From Chloroflexota bacterium (lineage in GTDB: Bacteria; Chloroflexota; Limnocylindria; Limnocylindrales; CSP1-4), in assembly GCA_021777365.1 (NCBI GenBank), contig JAJYDP010000123.1, positions 1 through 10,651 of the forward strand: a DNA stretch of 10,651 nt, in the 5' to 3' direction. The translations under genes and the position numbers were made by a program. Under the pieces are notes generated by a model that was not told the DNA's origin, did not search any database, and worked only from the letters and a program-made list of their open reading frames with translations. Below are positions 1-5,292 of this stretch, piece by piece (positions within the stretch are counted from its first letter, which is position 1; the number at the start of each line of letters is the position of its first letter).

Positions 1-283
1 TTACCGAGCGCTCGCCCGGGATCCCCCGCGCCGCGATCGCATCGAGCAGGCCCAGGTAGTGCTGCGCCGTCGCGTCCGCCTCCTCGATCCGCACCACGTT
101 CTCGCCGAGGCGGGTGAAGAGGCTGCCGATCCGCTGGTCGCGGAACGCCTCGGCCTGGGCCAGCGCCGCCTCTGGCTCCTCGCCGGGCATGAAGCGGCGC
201 ACCGCGCGCCGGGCGAACGGCAGCCGCGGGATCCGTTCGCGGAGCCAGGTGCTGCGGGCCATCCAGAGCAGCAGGGTGCGCAT
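1..283 (-). CDS. Proline dehydrogenase, N-terminal part (runs off left edge)
   Basis: An open frame runs on the minus strand from the ATG at 283-281 to the window edge without a stop, giving about 94 residues. The start MRTLLLWMAR, a basic/hydrophobic stretch, and then a segment containing SLFTRLGENV followed by EADATAQHYLGLLDAI are typical of the N-terminus of bacterial monofunctional proline dehydrogenases. In these, LGE followed by an acidic stretch opens the catalytic barrel. The family oxidises L-proline to pyrroline-5-carboxylate with FAD and passes electrons to the quinone pool. The start is fixed by a strong GAGGAGGAG ribosome site at 286-294. The truncated amidohydrolase lies 73 bp upstream in the same direction. 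The FAD- and substrate-binding C-terminal half lies outside the window, so the call rests on the N-terminal pattern only. Confidence 0.72.
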   Translation of the reverse strand, partial: MRTLLLWMARSTWLRERIPRLPFARRAVRRFMPGEEPEAALAQAEAFRDQRIGSLFTRLGENVVRIEEADATAQHYLGLLDAIAARGIPGERSV

Positions 284-285
284 GT

Positions 286-294
286 CTCCTCCTC
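286..294 (-). promoter_or_regulatory. Ribosome binding site of proline dehydrogenase
   Basis: The minus strand reads GAGGAGGAG just before the ATG at 283. Spacing is 3-5 nt depending on register. It fixes this ATG over the internal ATG at 262-260. Confidence 0.7.
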
Positions 295-322
295 GGCGGA
301 GTGGGTCGCCAGCGCTGCGCAT

Positions 323-345
323 GGATCCCGCGTTTCAGCGGGTCC
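323..345. terminator. Hairpin just downstream of the amidohydrolase stop
   Basis: GGATCCCGC (323-331) pairs with GCGGGTCC (338-345) around a 6-nt loop, with a one-base bulge. It sits 11 bp past the amidohydrolase stop on the minus strand and before the proline dehydrogenase ribosome site. No T-run follows, so it may be an attenuator or mRNA-processing hairpin rather than a classical Rho-independent terminator. Confidence 0.35.
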
Positions 346-356
346 TGCACAGCATG

Positions 357-1184
357 TCAGCCAGCCGCGAGCGTCCCGCGCCGATGCGACTCTGCGGGTC
401 CACCATCAACGCGGCCCTCCGAATCCTTGACGACAACCCCAGCCTGCACCACGAGGGGAATAGACGCCGGATCGGCAAGCAGCTCGATGTGATCGAGCGG
501 CTCCCCGGCAACCAGGATCAAGTCCGCATCTCTGCCTGGCTGGACTGTCCCGATCCGATCGTTAAGGTTGAAGAGGGCGGAGTTCGTGCTGGTCGCGCTC
601 AAGATCGCCTTGTGGGCTCCCAGGATGCGGGCCTTCAGGACGATCTCCTCACCGCGCCGGCCCTGCCATGGCCCCACCACGTCCGAACCCGATCCAATAG
701 CAACGCCGGCCTCCTCTGCGATCCGCACGCTCTCGGAGGCGTGGTCCGCGATAGAGCGCAGGCGCACCACCTTCTCGGGCGCCAAACTCCAACGCTCTGG
801 ATACGTGGCGAGCATCTCGAGTGCCTGGAGGGTCGGCACCATGAAGGCACCGCTGTCGGCCATCCGTCGTGCGGTTTCAGGGCTGAGCACCGATGCATGC
901 TCGATCGATCGGACGCCCGCCTCGAGCGCGACCTCGACAGCCTGTGACGTGTGACAGTGGGCGAGCACATACGTGCCCCAGCTGTGCGCCACCTCCACGG
1001 CGGCCGCGATCTCGTCCCGGCTGAACTGCAGGCTGTCGAATGGATCGGTAGGCGACACGATCCCGCCGGAGGCAAGCAGCTTGATCTGGGTGGCCCCCTT
1101 GCGCAGCTGCTCACGAGCGACGCGTCGCACCTCGTCCACCCCGTCAACGATCTCGGCTCGCGCCACAAGACCCGGAATCGATGC
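357..1184 (-). pseudogene. Metal-dependent amidohydrolase, 5'-truncated (Xaa-Pro dipeptidase-like)
   Basis: The frame is readable from about 1184 down to a TGA at 359-357. The first in-frame ATG, at 1166, gives 269 residues. It matches the C-terminal two thirds of the amidohydrolase superfamily group that includes Xaa-Pro and Xaa-Arg dipeptidases and imidazolonepropionase-like enzymes. Counted from that ATG one sees DGVDEVRR, the lysine bridge IKLLASGG (K29), metal histidines AHCH (H70) and IEH (H90), VPTL, the catalytic GSGSD (D162), and the C-terminal RIGTVQPGRDADLILV that returns to the beta-sandwich. The N-terminal half, with the beta-sandwich and HxH metal motif, is missing: homology stops about 25 bp before the inverted repeat of the insertion sequence. 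It does not resume beyond the element. An enzyme lacking HxH should be inactive, hence the pseudogene call. Its position upstream of proline dehydrogenase suggests the ancestor may have released proline from peptides; this is inference. Confidence 0.8.
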
Positions 1185-1210
1185 CCGTGGGGGTCGGAAA
1201 CCCCGATTCG
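1185..1210 (+). repeat. Left terminal inverted repeat of the insertion sequence
   Basis: The sequence begins CCGTGGGGGTCGGAAAC and ends GATTCG. It matches the reverse complement of 2315-2340 at 24 of 26 positions, with mismatches at positions 18 and 20 of the repeat. Confidence 0.88.
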
Positions 1211-1227
1211 CGCTCGGACCGCCCCGG

Positions 1228-1242
1228 TACGATCGGCCGATG
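1228..1242 (+). promoter_or_regulatory. Putative -10 hexamer for a leaderless transposase mRNA
   Basis: TACGAT (1228-1233) lies 6 nt before the transposase ATG at 1240, so transcription would start at or next to the A of the ATG. No Shine-Dalgarno sequence is present. The same geometry appears before lipB. Inference from spacing only. Confidence 0.4.
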
Positions 1243-2313
1243 CTGTCTCTCCTCTACCTCGTCGTCCGTACCCTCGTCCGTCTCCTCGTCAGCGCTGGAC
1301 CGCCTGGTCGAGCCGACGGATCCAAGGACCTCGAGATCCTCGTTCTCCGCCATCAGCTTCGCGTGCTGCAGCGGACGGCCGGCCCACCGAAGCTCCGGGC
1401 CATCGACCGGATGCTGCTCGCGGCGGCGAGCCGAGCGATCCCACGCGACCGCTGGGTCGCCTTCCTCGTCACCCCGTCGACGCTCCTCCGCTGGCATCGC
1501 GAGCTCGTGCGGTGGAAGTGGACGTACCGCAGGACCAGTCGCCCGGGCCGGCCGCCGATCGAGCCTGAGGTCCGTGCGCTCATCCTCCGGCTGGCCCGGG
1601 AGAACCCCCGCTGGGGTTGCGTCCGGATCGAAGGCGAGCTCCGGAAGCTCGGCTTCCGAGTGAGCGCAACGACGATCCGGATCGTGCTCCGGATCGCCCG
1701 CCTCGGTCCCGCCCCGCGGCGCACCGGCCCCACCTGGACCGAGTTCCTCCGAGCCCAGGCGGATGGCATCATCGCCTGCGACTTCTTCACCGTCGAGACC
1801 GCCTGGCTCCGGACCCTCTACGTCCTCGTGTTCATCGAGCTCGGGAGCCGGCGGATCTGCCTCAGTCCCTCAACGGCTCACCCGGACTCGGCCTGGGTCA
1901 CCCAGCAGGCGCGCAACCTCGCCCTCGACGCTCGGGTGAGCCCCGTCCGGTTCCTCATCCGGGACCGGGACGCGAAGTTCAGCCGGTCGTTCGACCAGAT
2001 CATTCGCTCGGAAGGCGCCCGGGTGATCGTGACGCCCATCCAGGCTCCGAACGCCAATGCCCACGCCGAGCGGGTGATCGAGACGATGCGGGCCGAGTGC
2101 CTCGACTGGACCCTCGTCCTCGGTCGGCGGCATCTCGATCGCACGCTGCGGACGTATGTCGAGCACTACAACCGGCAGCGCCCGCATCGCGCCCTCGGCC
2201 TCGCCCCTCCGCGAGCCGAAGCGCGGGACCCGATCCCCGTCAGTCCGCCGGACGTTCGCCGGCGCGATCTGCTCGGTGGGCTCATCCACGAGTACCACGG
2301 CGCCGCCGCATGA
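1240..2313 (+). CDS. DDE transposase with integrase (rve) core
   Basis: This 357-residue protein catalyses cut-and-paste or copy transposition of its own element. An N-terminal basic DNA-binding part (about 30-165) contains LEILVLRHQL and TPSTLLRWHRELVRWKW, then a helix-turn-helix-like segment with RENPRWGCVRIEGEL and SATTIRIVL. The catalytic core spans about 165-325: first Asp in IIACDFF (D181), second in LIRDRDAKF (D242 or D244), and Glu in NAHAERVIE (E277), giving DD(~34)E spacing. HYNRQRPHRALG near 309-320 is the usual C-terminal signature. The frame is open far upstream, through the antisense of the amidohydrolase, but homology begins at MLSLLYLV, so the ATG at 1240, inside the left inverted repeat boundary, is chosen. 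The gene looks intact, with no frameshift or internal stop. Confidence 0.88.
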   Translation: MLSLLYLVVRTLVRLLVSAGPPGRADGSKDLEILVLRHQLRVLQRTAGPPKLRAIDRMLLAAASRAIPRDRWVAFLVTPSTLLRWHRELVRWKWTYRRTSRPGRPPIEPEVRALILRLARENPRWGCVRIEGELRKLGFRVSATTIRIVLRIARLGPAPRRTGPTWTEFLRAQADGIIACDFFTVETAWLRTLYVLVFIELGSRRICLSPSTAHPDSAWVTQQARNLALDARVSPVRFLIRDRDAKFSRSFDQIIRSEGARVIVTPIQAPNANAHAERVIETMRAECLDWTLVLGRRHLDRTLRTYVEHYNRQRPHRALGLAPPRAEARDPIPVSPPDVRRRDLLGGLIHEYHGAAA

Positions 2314-2314
2314 T

Positions 2315-2340
2315 CGAATCCGCGTTTCCGACCCCCACGG
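2315..2340 (-). repeat. Right terminal inverted repeat of the insertion sequence
   Basis: It starts CGAATCCGCG and ends CCCCCACGG, the complement of the left repeat at 24 of 26 positions. It starts 2 bp after the transposase stop codon (2311-2313), as is usual in compact insertion sequences. Confidence 0.88.
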
Positions 2341-2407
2341 CTGGGCGTGGCAAGGGCGCGACGGGGCCCTGGGAGGATCGGGGGGCTCGGGGCGGGACGT
2401 CAGGCCG

Positions 2408-2448
2408 TGCTTGGGAAGCAAGCACTCTGCCAACTGAGTTACTCCCGC
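2408..2448 (-). pseudogene. 5' half of a tRNA-Gly(CCC) gene, 3' half missing
   Basis: Read on the minus strand from 2448, the sequence gives acceptor strand GCGGGAG, TA, D-arm ACTC-AGTTGGCA-GAGT, G26, anticodon stem CTTGC and loop TTCCCAA with anticodon CCC (U33 and A37 in place). It then gives GCA of the 3' anticodon stem. The expected continuation (AG, variable loop, a GGTTCGA-type T-arm, CTCCCGC acceptor) is absent. The next bases are CGGCCTGACG, and no T-loop motif lies within the following 67 bp before the insertion sequence. A full tRNA cannot fold from this, so it is a truncated gene. The breakpoint lies in the anticodon arm, a position where tyrosine integrases often recombine and which could equally be a deletion endpoint. 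Confidence 0.75.
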
Positions 2449-2463
2449 TCGCAGAGCAGGGGG

Positions 2464-2493
2464 ATTCTACGGGGACGTTCGCGGCAGCGTCAA
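2464..2493 (-). promoter_or_regulatory. Sigma70-type promoter of the truncated tRNA-Gly gene
   Basis: On the minus strand TTGACG (2493-2488) and TAGAAT (2469-2464) are separated by 18 nt. Each matches the consensus at 5 of 6 bases. The -10 ends 15 nt before the mature tRNA 5' end, a normal distance for a tRNA leader. Transcription would run through the tRNA remnant into the insertion sequence, antisense to the transposase. Confidence 0.65.
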
Positions 2494-2495
2494 TC

Positions 2496-2562
2496 GGCGC
2501 GATCCGTCCACATCGGCGCGATCCGGCGCGATCCGGCGCGATCCGGTCCTGTGGCGCGATCC
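2496..2562 (+). repeat. Five copies of the 10-bp repeat GGCGCGATCC
   Basis: Exact copies start at 2496, 2515, 2525, 2535 and 2553. The middle three are perfectly tandem, and the outer two are 19 and 18 bp away. Each copy contains GCGC and GATC. The first copy is only 2 bp from the -35 box of the tRNA promoter and the last is about 100 bp before lipB. It could be a protein-binding array or a slippage product; nothing in the sequence decides between them. Confidence 0.8.
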
Positions 2563-2650
2563 GGTTCACGTTCCCTGGCCCCAGGCGCCTGGGAGGGCCG
2601 CGCCCGGGCAGTACGACTCGCGCGAGATCTCGGGCGTGACACGGCGCTGG

Positions 2651-2665
2651 TATCGTCCTCACATG
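2651..2665 (+). promoter_or_regulatory. Putative -10 hexamer for a leaderless lipB mRNA
   Basis: TATCGT (2651-2656) is followed 6 nt later by the lipB ATG at 2663, with no purine-rich ribosome site between them. The spacing fits transcription starting on the start codon. Only the -10 is recognisable; no clear -35 is seen. Confidence 0.4.
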
Positions 2666-3442
2666 ACGCTCGACGTGCGATGGCTGGGACGCGTACCGTA
2701 CCGGGAGGCCTGGGACCTCCAGCACGGGCTGGTCGTCGACCGCGCCGCCGACCGCGTGCCGGACACACTCCTCCTGCTGGAGCACCCCCGCGTGCTGACG
2801 CTCGGCCGTCACGCCAGCGACGAACACGTGATCGTCCCCGTCGATTACCTGGCCGGCATCGGCGTCGAGGTCATCCGCGTCGAACGTGGCGGCGAGGTCA
2901 CCTATCACGGCCCCGGGCAGCTGGTCGCGTACCCGATCGTGAAGCTCGGCGAGCGGGGTCTCCTGATCCGGCCGTTCGTCCGATTGCTCGAGGCCGCCAT
3001 GATCGAGACCGCCGCCTCGTACGGAGTCACGGCGGCCCGCCGCGAGGGCTACCCCGGCGCCTGGTGCGACCCCGAGTCCGCTCTGCCCCGGAAGCTCGGA
3101 GCCCTGGGAGTCCGGGTCGAGCAGGACGTGAGCTACCACGGCATCGCGCTGAACGTCACGACCGACCTGGACGACTTCGGGCTGATCAACCCGTGCGGGC
3201 TGACGTCGATCGGCGTGACGTCCATCGCCCGCGAGCGTGCCTGGCCGCCCGCGCTGAGCGTGCCGTCCACGGAGTCGGTCCGGGTGGCCGCATGGAGGTT
3301 CGCCGCGGCATTCCGCCGCCTCATCGAGCCGGCCGGCGCTCGACGTCACGAGACCGGCCGATCGCCGTCAGGGGCCGCGCCTGGCGGAACGGTCGCTGTT
3401 GGCGACGCTGCCGCAGTCGGCGGCGCTGCCGCGACGGGTTGA
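2663..3442 (+). CDS. lipB: Octanoyl-[acyl-carrier-protein]:protein octanoyltransferase
   Basis: LipB moves the octanoyl group from octanoyl-ACP to the lipoyl domains of 2-oxoacid dehydrogenases and the glycine cleavage H protein, the first step of lipoate synthesis in the cytoplasm. The 259-residue protein shows LLLEHPRVLTLGRH (about 37-50), the signature RGGEVTYHGPGQLVAYP (75-91), catalytic lysine in RKLGALGVRV (K144), SYHGIALNV (H159) and the catalytic cysteine in INPCGL (C178). The ATG at 2663 is preferred to the in-frame GTG at 2636 because homology begins at LDVRWLGR and a -10 hexamer sits right before it. The last 35-40 residues are an Ala/Gly-rich tail without family homology. The next gene starts 3 bp after the stop, so the two are probably co-translated. 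lipA is not in the window. Confidence 0.93.
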   Translation: MTLDVRWLGRVPYREAWDLQHGLVVDRAADRVPDTLLLLEHPRVLTLGRHASDEHVIVPVDYLAGIGVEVIRVERGGEVTYHGPGQLVAYPIVKLGERGLLIRPFVRLLEAAMIETAASYGVTAARREGYPGAWCDPESALPRKLGALGVRVEQDVSYHGIALNVTTDLDDFGLINPCGLTSIGVTSIARERAWPPALSVPSTESVRVAAWRFAAAFRRLIEPAGARRHETGRSPSGAAPGGTVAVGDAAAVGGAAATG

Positions 3443-3445
3443 CCG

Positions 3446-4429
3446 ATGGCCGGCGGGGTCTTCGAGCTGCGCAGGGATGCCATCACGGGGTGGTGGGTCG
3501 CCGTGGTGGTCGACCGGGCATACGAAGCCCCCCGGTTCGCACGGCAGGCCCAGCCGCTCACCGGGCGCGAGTGCCAGAACTGCACCAGCGCGCGCCTGGC
3601 GGAGCCGTGGATCCGGACCCTGCGGGCCCACGCGTTCCGCGTCGCCGGCGATGAACGGGGCGCGCGCGACGGCGAGCCGCAGCCCGGGCTCGGGCTCGTG
3701 GCGGACGTCGGCGCCTGGCTCACGATCGTCGCGCCGCACGAGCATCACGGCACGCTCGCCACGGAAACGCCTCAGGTCGTCATCCGGATGCTGGAGCTGG
3801 CACGGCGCACCATCGCGGACGCCCGGGCGCGCGGCGGGACGGAGTACGTGCAGGTCGTGGAGAACCGCGGCCGCGAGGCCGGGGCGCTGACGAACCATCT
3901 CTGCCTCGACGTGTACGACCTTCCCCAGATCCCGCACCGCGTCGGCGAGGAGCTTGGCGGGTCGGCGCGATACGTCATCCGCGAGGGCGTCTGCCCGTAC
4001 TGCCGGCTGGTGCGCGAGGAGGTCGCGTCGCGCGAGCGCCTCATCTTCGAGGACGCGGCCAGCGTCGCGTTCGCGCCCTACGCGTCCCGTTCGCCATTCG
4101 AGCTGTGGGTCGTGCCCCGGCAGCACCAGGCGGACTTCGGGCTGGCCTCGGACGCGCAGCTCACGAGCGCCGCGGAGACGCTGCAGAAGGTGCTGCGGCT
4201 GCTCGACGCGCTCGGCGATCCTCCGTACAACCTCGTGCTCCACACCTCGCCGCTCCACCAGCGGGTCGACGAGACGTACCACTGGCACTGGGAGGTCCAC
4301 CCCCGCCTGCGCGAGATCGGCGGCCTGGAGCTGGGCACCGGCCTGCCGGTGAACCCCGTCAGCCCCGAGCAGGCCGTGGCCGAGCTCCGCGCGCGTGCCG
4401 GACTCGATCGGACAGAGTGGCCCCCGTGA
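3446..4429 (+). CDS. GalT-family (HIT superfamily) protein lacking the canonical HPH nucleophile motif
   Basis: The 327-residue protein resembles type 1 galactose-1-phosphate uridylyltransferases: FELRRDAITGWWV at the start, a zinc-type pair CQNC (43-46), VVENRGREAGAL (137-148), CPYC (183-186), ASRSPFELWVVPRQH (213-227) and YHWHWEVHPRL (278-288) followed by GLELGTG and PVNPVSPEQA. In true GalT the AGA motif is followed by a HPHxQ loop whose second histidine carries the uridylyl group. Aligned without gaps, this protein has HLCLD (151-155): the first His is kept and the nucleophile position is Cys153. The upstream G-x-HEV substrate segment is also changed (APHEHHGTL). It may therefore act as a divergent nucleotidyl transferase or phosphorylase, or not catalyse the GalT reaction. 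The ATG is 3 bp after lipB, indicating translational coupling, with no strong ribosome site. No other Leloir-pathway gene is nearby. Confidence 0.75.
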   Translation: MAGGVFELRRDAITGWWVAVVVDRAYEAPRFARQAQPLTGRECQNCTSARLAEPWIRTLRAHAFRVAGDERGARDGEPQPGLGLVADVGAWLTIVAPHEHHGTLATETPQVVIRMLELARRTIADARARGGTEYVQVVENRGREAGALTNHLCLDVYDLPQIPHRVGEELGGSARYVIREGVCPYCRLVREEVASRERLIFEDAASVAFAPYASRSPFELWVVPRQHQADFGLASDAQLTSAAETLQKVLRLLDALGDPPYNLVLHTSPLHQRVDETYHWHWEVHPRLREIGGLELGTGLPVNPVSPEQAVAELRARAGLDRTEWPP

Positions 4430-4443
4430 GCCGACCGGTCGGC
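4430..4443. promoter_or_regulatory. Perfect 14-bp palindrome after the GalT-family gene
   Basis: GCCGACCGGTCGGC is its own reverse complement and starts immediately after the GalT-family stop. It may be an operator for the sigma-factor operon or part of a terminator, but no T-run follows. The rest of the 211-bp gap to the sigma gene shows no gene or clear promoter. Confidence 0.3.
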
Positions 4444-4640
4444 CGGGATGCCGCCCCCGACACGCGCTCCGCGTCACAGCCCACCGCTGTCGACCGTCAC
4501 ATGGCCGCACGGCACGAGACGGTCGCGCATGCCGGATGGGCCGCGATGGCCCCCGGATCGTCGCGTTCGTCCGGCAGGACACTCCGGCAGAGGCAAGGGT
4601 GGCATCGATCGACCTGCTGCTCCCGCGATTGGGGGTCGCG

Positions 4641-5252
4641 GTGAGCACGGAGCGGACGTCCGACCAGGCGTTCATCGAGGGGCTGTTCGCGCAGCACCAC
4701 GGCGAGATCTATGGCTTCCTCGCCCGGATGGTGCGTGACGACGACCTCGCCGCTGACCTCACCCAGGAGACGTTCGTCAAGGCCTTTCGGGCGCTGAACA
4801 CGCTCGAGTCACCCGACCGCGCGCGAGCATGGCTCTTCCAGATCGCGAGCCGCACGGCGCTCGACGAGCTTCGCCGGCGCAGGCTCATCCGCTTCGTGCC
4901 CTGGTCGGGCGAGTCGCGCGGGACGGCCCCCTCGGCCGAGGAGACCGCGATGCGGTCGCGTCTCTCCGGCGAGATGGCGCGGGCGCTGGCGCGGATCCCA
5001 GATCGCCAGCGCGGGGCGCTGATCCTCGCCGAGCTGTACGAGCTGTCAGGAGCCGAGCTCGCCGAGGCGCTGGGGGTGACGCACGTCGCCGCCCGGGCCC
5101 TGCTGACCCGCGCGCGCGAGTCGCTCCGGGTGGCCCTCGCAGAGGAGCGGCGGACGTCCGGGGAGGCCCGTCCCGCCCCGGCCGATTCCGCGTCGCCGCG
5201 GGTGGAAGGCGCGACCGTGAACCCGGCGCGGCGCTCGGAGGAGCGGCGGTGA
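4641..5252 (+). CDS. ECF (sigma70 family, group 4) RNA polymerase sigma factor
   Basis: From the GTG at 4641 this gives 203 residues. Region 2 occupies about 10-80: the core-binding and -10 part FAQHHGEIYGFLARMV, the DLTQETFVKAFRAL segment diagnostic of ECF sigmas, and RARAWLFQIASRTALDELRRRR. A linker follows, then region 4 at about 112-168 with ARIPDRQRGALILAELYELSGAELAEAL and the recognition helix THVAARALLTRARESL. Sigma domain 3 is absent, as in all ECF factors. The last 35 residues are Pro/Ala/Arg-rich and unmatched. The frame is open upstream, and a GTG at 4599 with AGAGG 5 nt before it is an alternative start. The GTG at 4641 has GGGGGT 4 nt upstream and is closer to the domain. The anti-sigma gene follows after 40 bp, the usual layout for a signal-controlled pair that often activates its own promoter. 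Confidence 0.9.
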   Translation: MSTERTSDQAFIEGLFAQHHGEIYGFLARMVRDDDLAADLTQETFVKAFRALNTLESPDRARAWLFQIASRTALDELRRRRLIRFVPWSGESRGTAPSAEETAMRSRLSGEMARALARIPDRQRGALILAELYELSGAELAEALGVTHVAARALLTRARESLRVALAEERRTSGEARPAPADSASPRVEGATVNPARRSEERR

Positions 5253-5280
5253 TCGGGGCAGGGCGGATCGCGGGCCGCAC

Positions 5281-5287
5281 GGGAGGA
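5281..5287 (+). promoter_or_regulatory. Ribosome binding site of the anti-sigma gene
   Basis: GGGAGGA ends 5 nt before the ATG at 5293 and supports this start. It also indicates that the downstream gene can be translated independently of the sigma factor. Confidence 0.7.
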
Positions 5288-5292
5288 CGCCG

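Larger units (their letters stand above)
1185..2340 (+). mobile_element. Single-ORF DDE insertion sequence (IS481/IS3-like), 1156 bp
   Basis: The element is bounded by 26-bp terminal inverted repeats at 1185-1210 and 2315-2340 and contains one transposase gene filling almost all of it. Length, a single ORF and an rve-type integrase core fit IS481-like elements better than two-ORF IS3 elements, but the family was judged by eye. No direct target duplication is seen: the left flank ends GATGC and the right flank begins CTGGG. The element abuts a truncated amidohydrolase on the left and a broken tRNA gene 67 bp to the right. This suggests that adjacent deletion or recombination followed insertion. 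Confidence 0.85.
2341..2662. other. Gene-free stretch between the insertion sequence and lipB
   Basis: No protein-coding gene is supported here. From left to right it holds 67 bp with no recognisable content (2341-2407, GC-rich), the tRNA-Gly 5' half (2408-2448), its promoter on the minus strand (2464-2493), five copies of a 10-bp repeat (2496-2562), about 88 bp without clear signals, and the lipB -10 hexamer (2651-2656). An antisense open frame crosses it, but it shows no family resemblance and reads through the tRNA and repeats, so it is not called. Confidence 0.6.

Noticed and set aside
973..1239. N-terminal extension of the transposase
   Set aside because: The frame is open, but it lies outside the inverted repeat and on the antisense of the amidohydrolase, and homology begins at the ATG at 1240.
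1170..2350. Target-site duplication of the insertion sequence
   Set aside because: Several boundary positions around the inverted repeats were compared, and no direct repeat longer than 1 bp was found.
2390..2448. Complete tRNA lacking a T-arm
   Set aside because: GTCCCGC at about 2392-2398 could pair partly with the acceptor strand, but there is no T-arm or variable loop and the anticodon stem has a mismatch. Bacterial tRNAs need the T-arm, so a truncated gene is more likely.
2496..2562. CRISPR array
   Set aside because: The 10-bp repeats are too short, three have no spacer, and no cas gene is present.
2636..2662. Upstream GTG start for lipB
   Set aside because: It adds nine residues without homology and has no ribosome site, while the ATG at 2663 has a well-placed -10 hexamer.
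2282..3349. Antisense frame over lipB and the intergenic stretch
   Set aside because: It opposes a clear lipB, crosses the tRNA remnant and repeat array, and has biased low-complexity composition.
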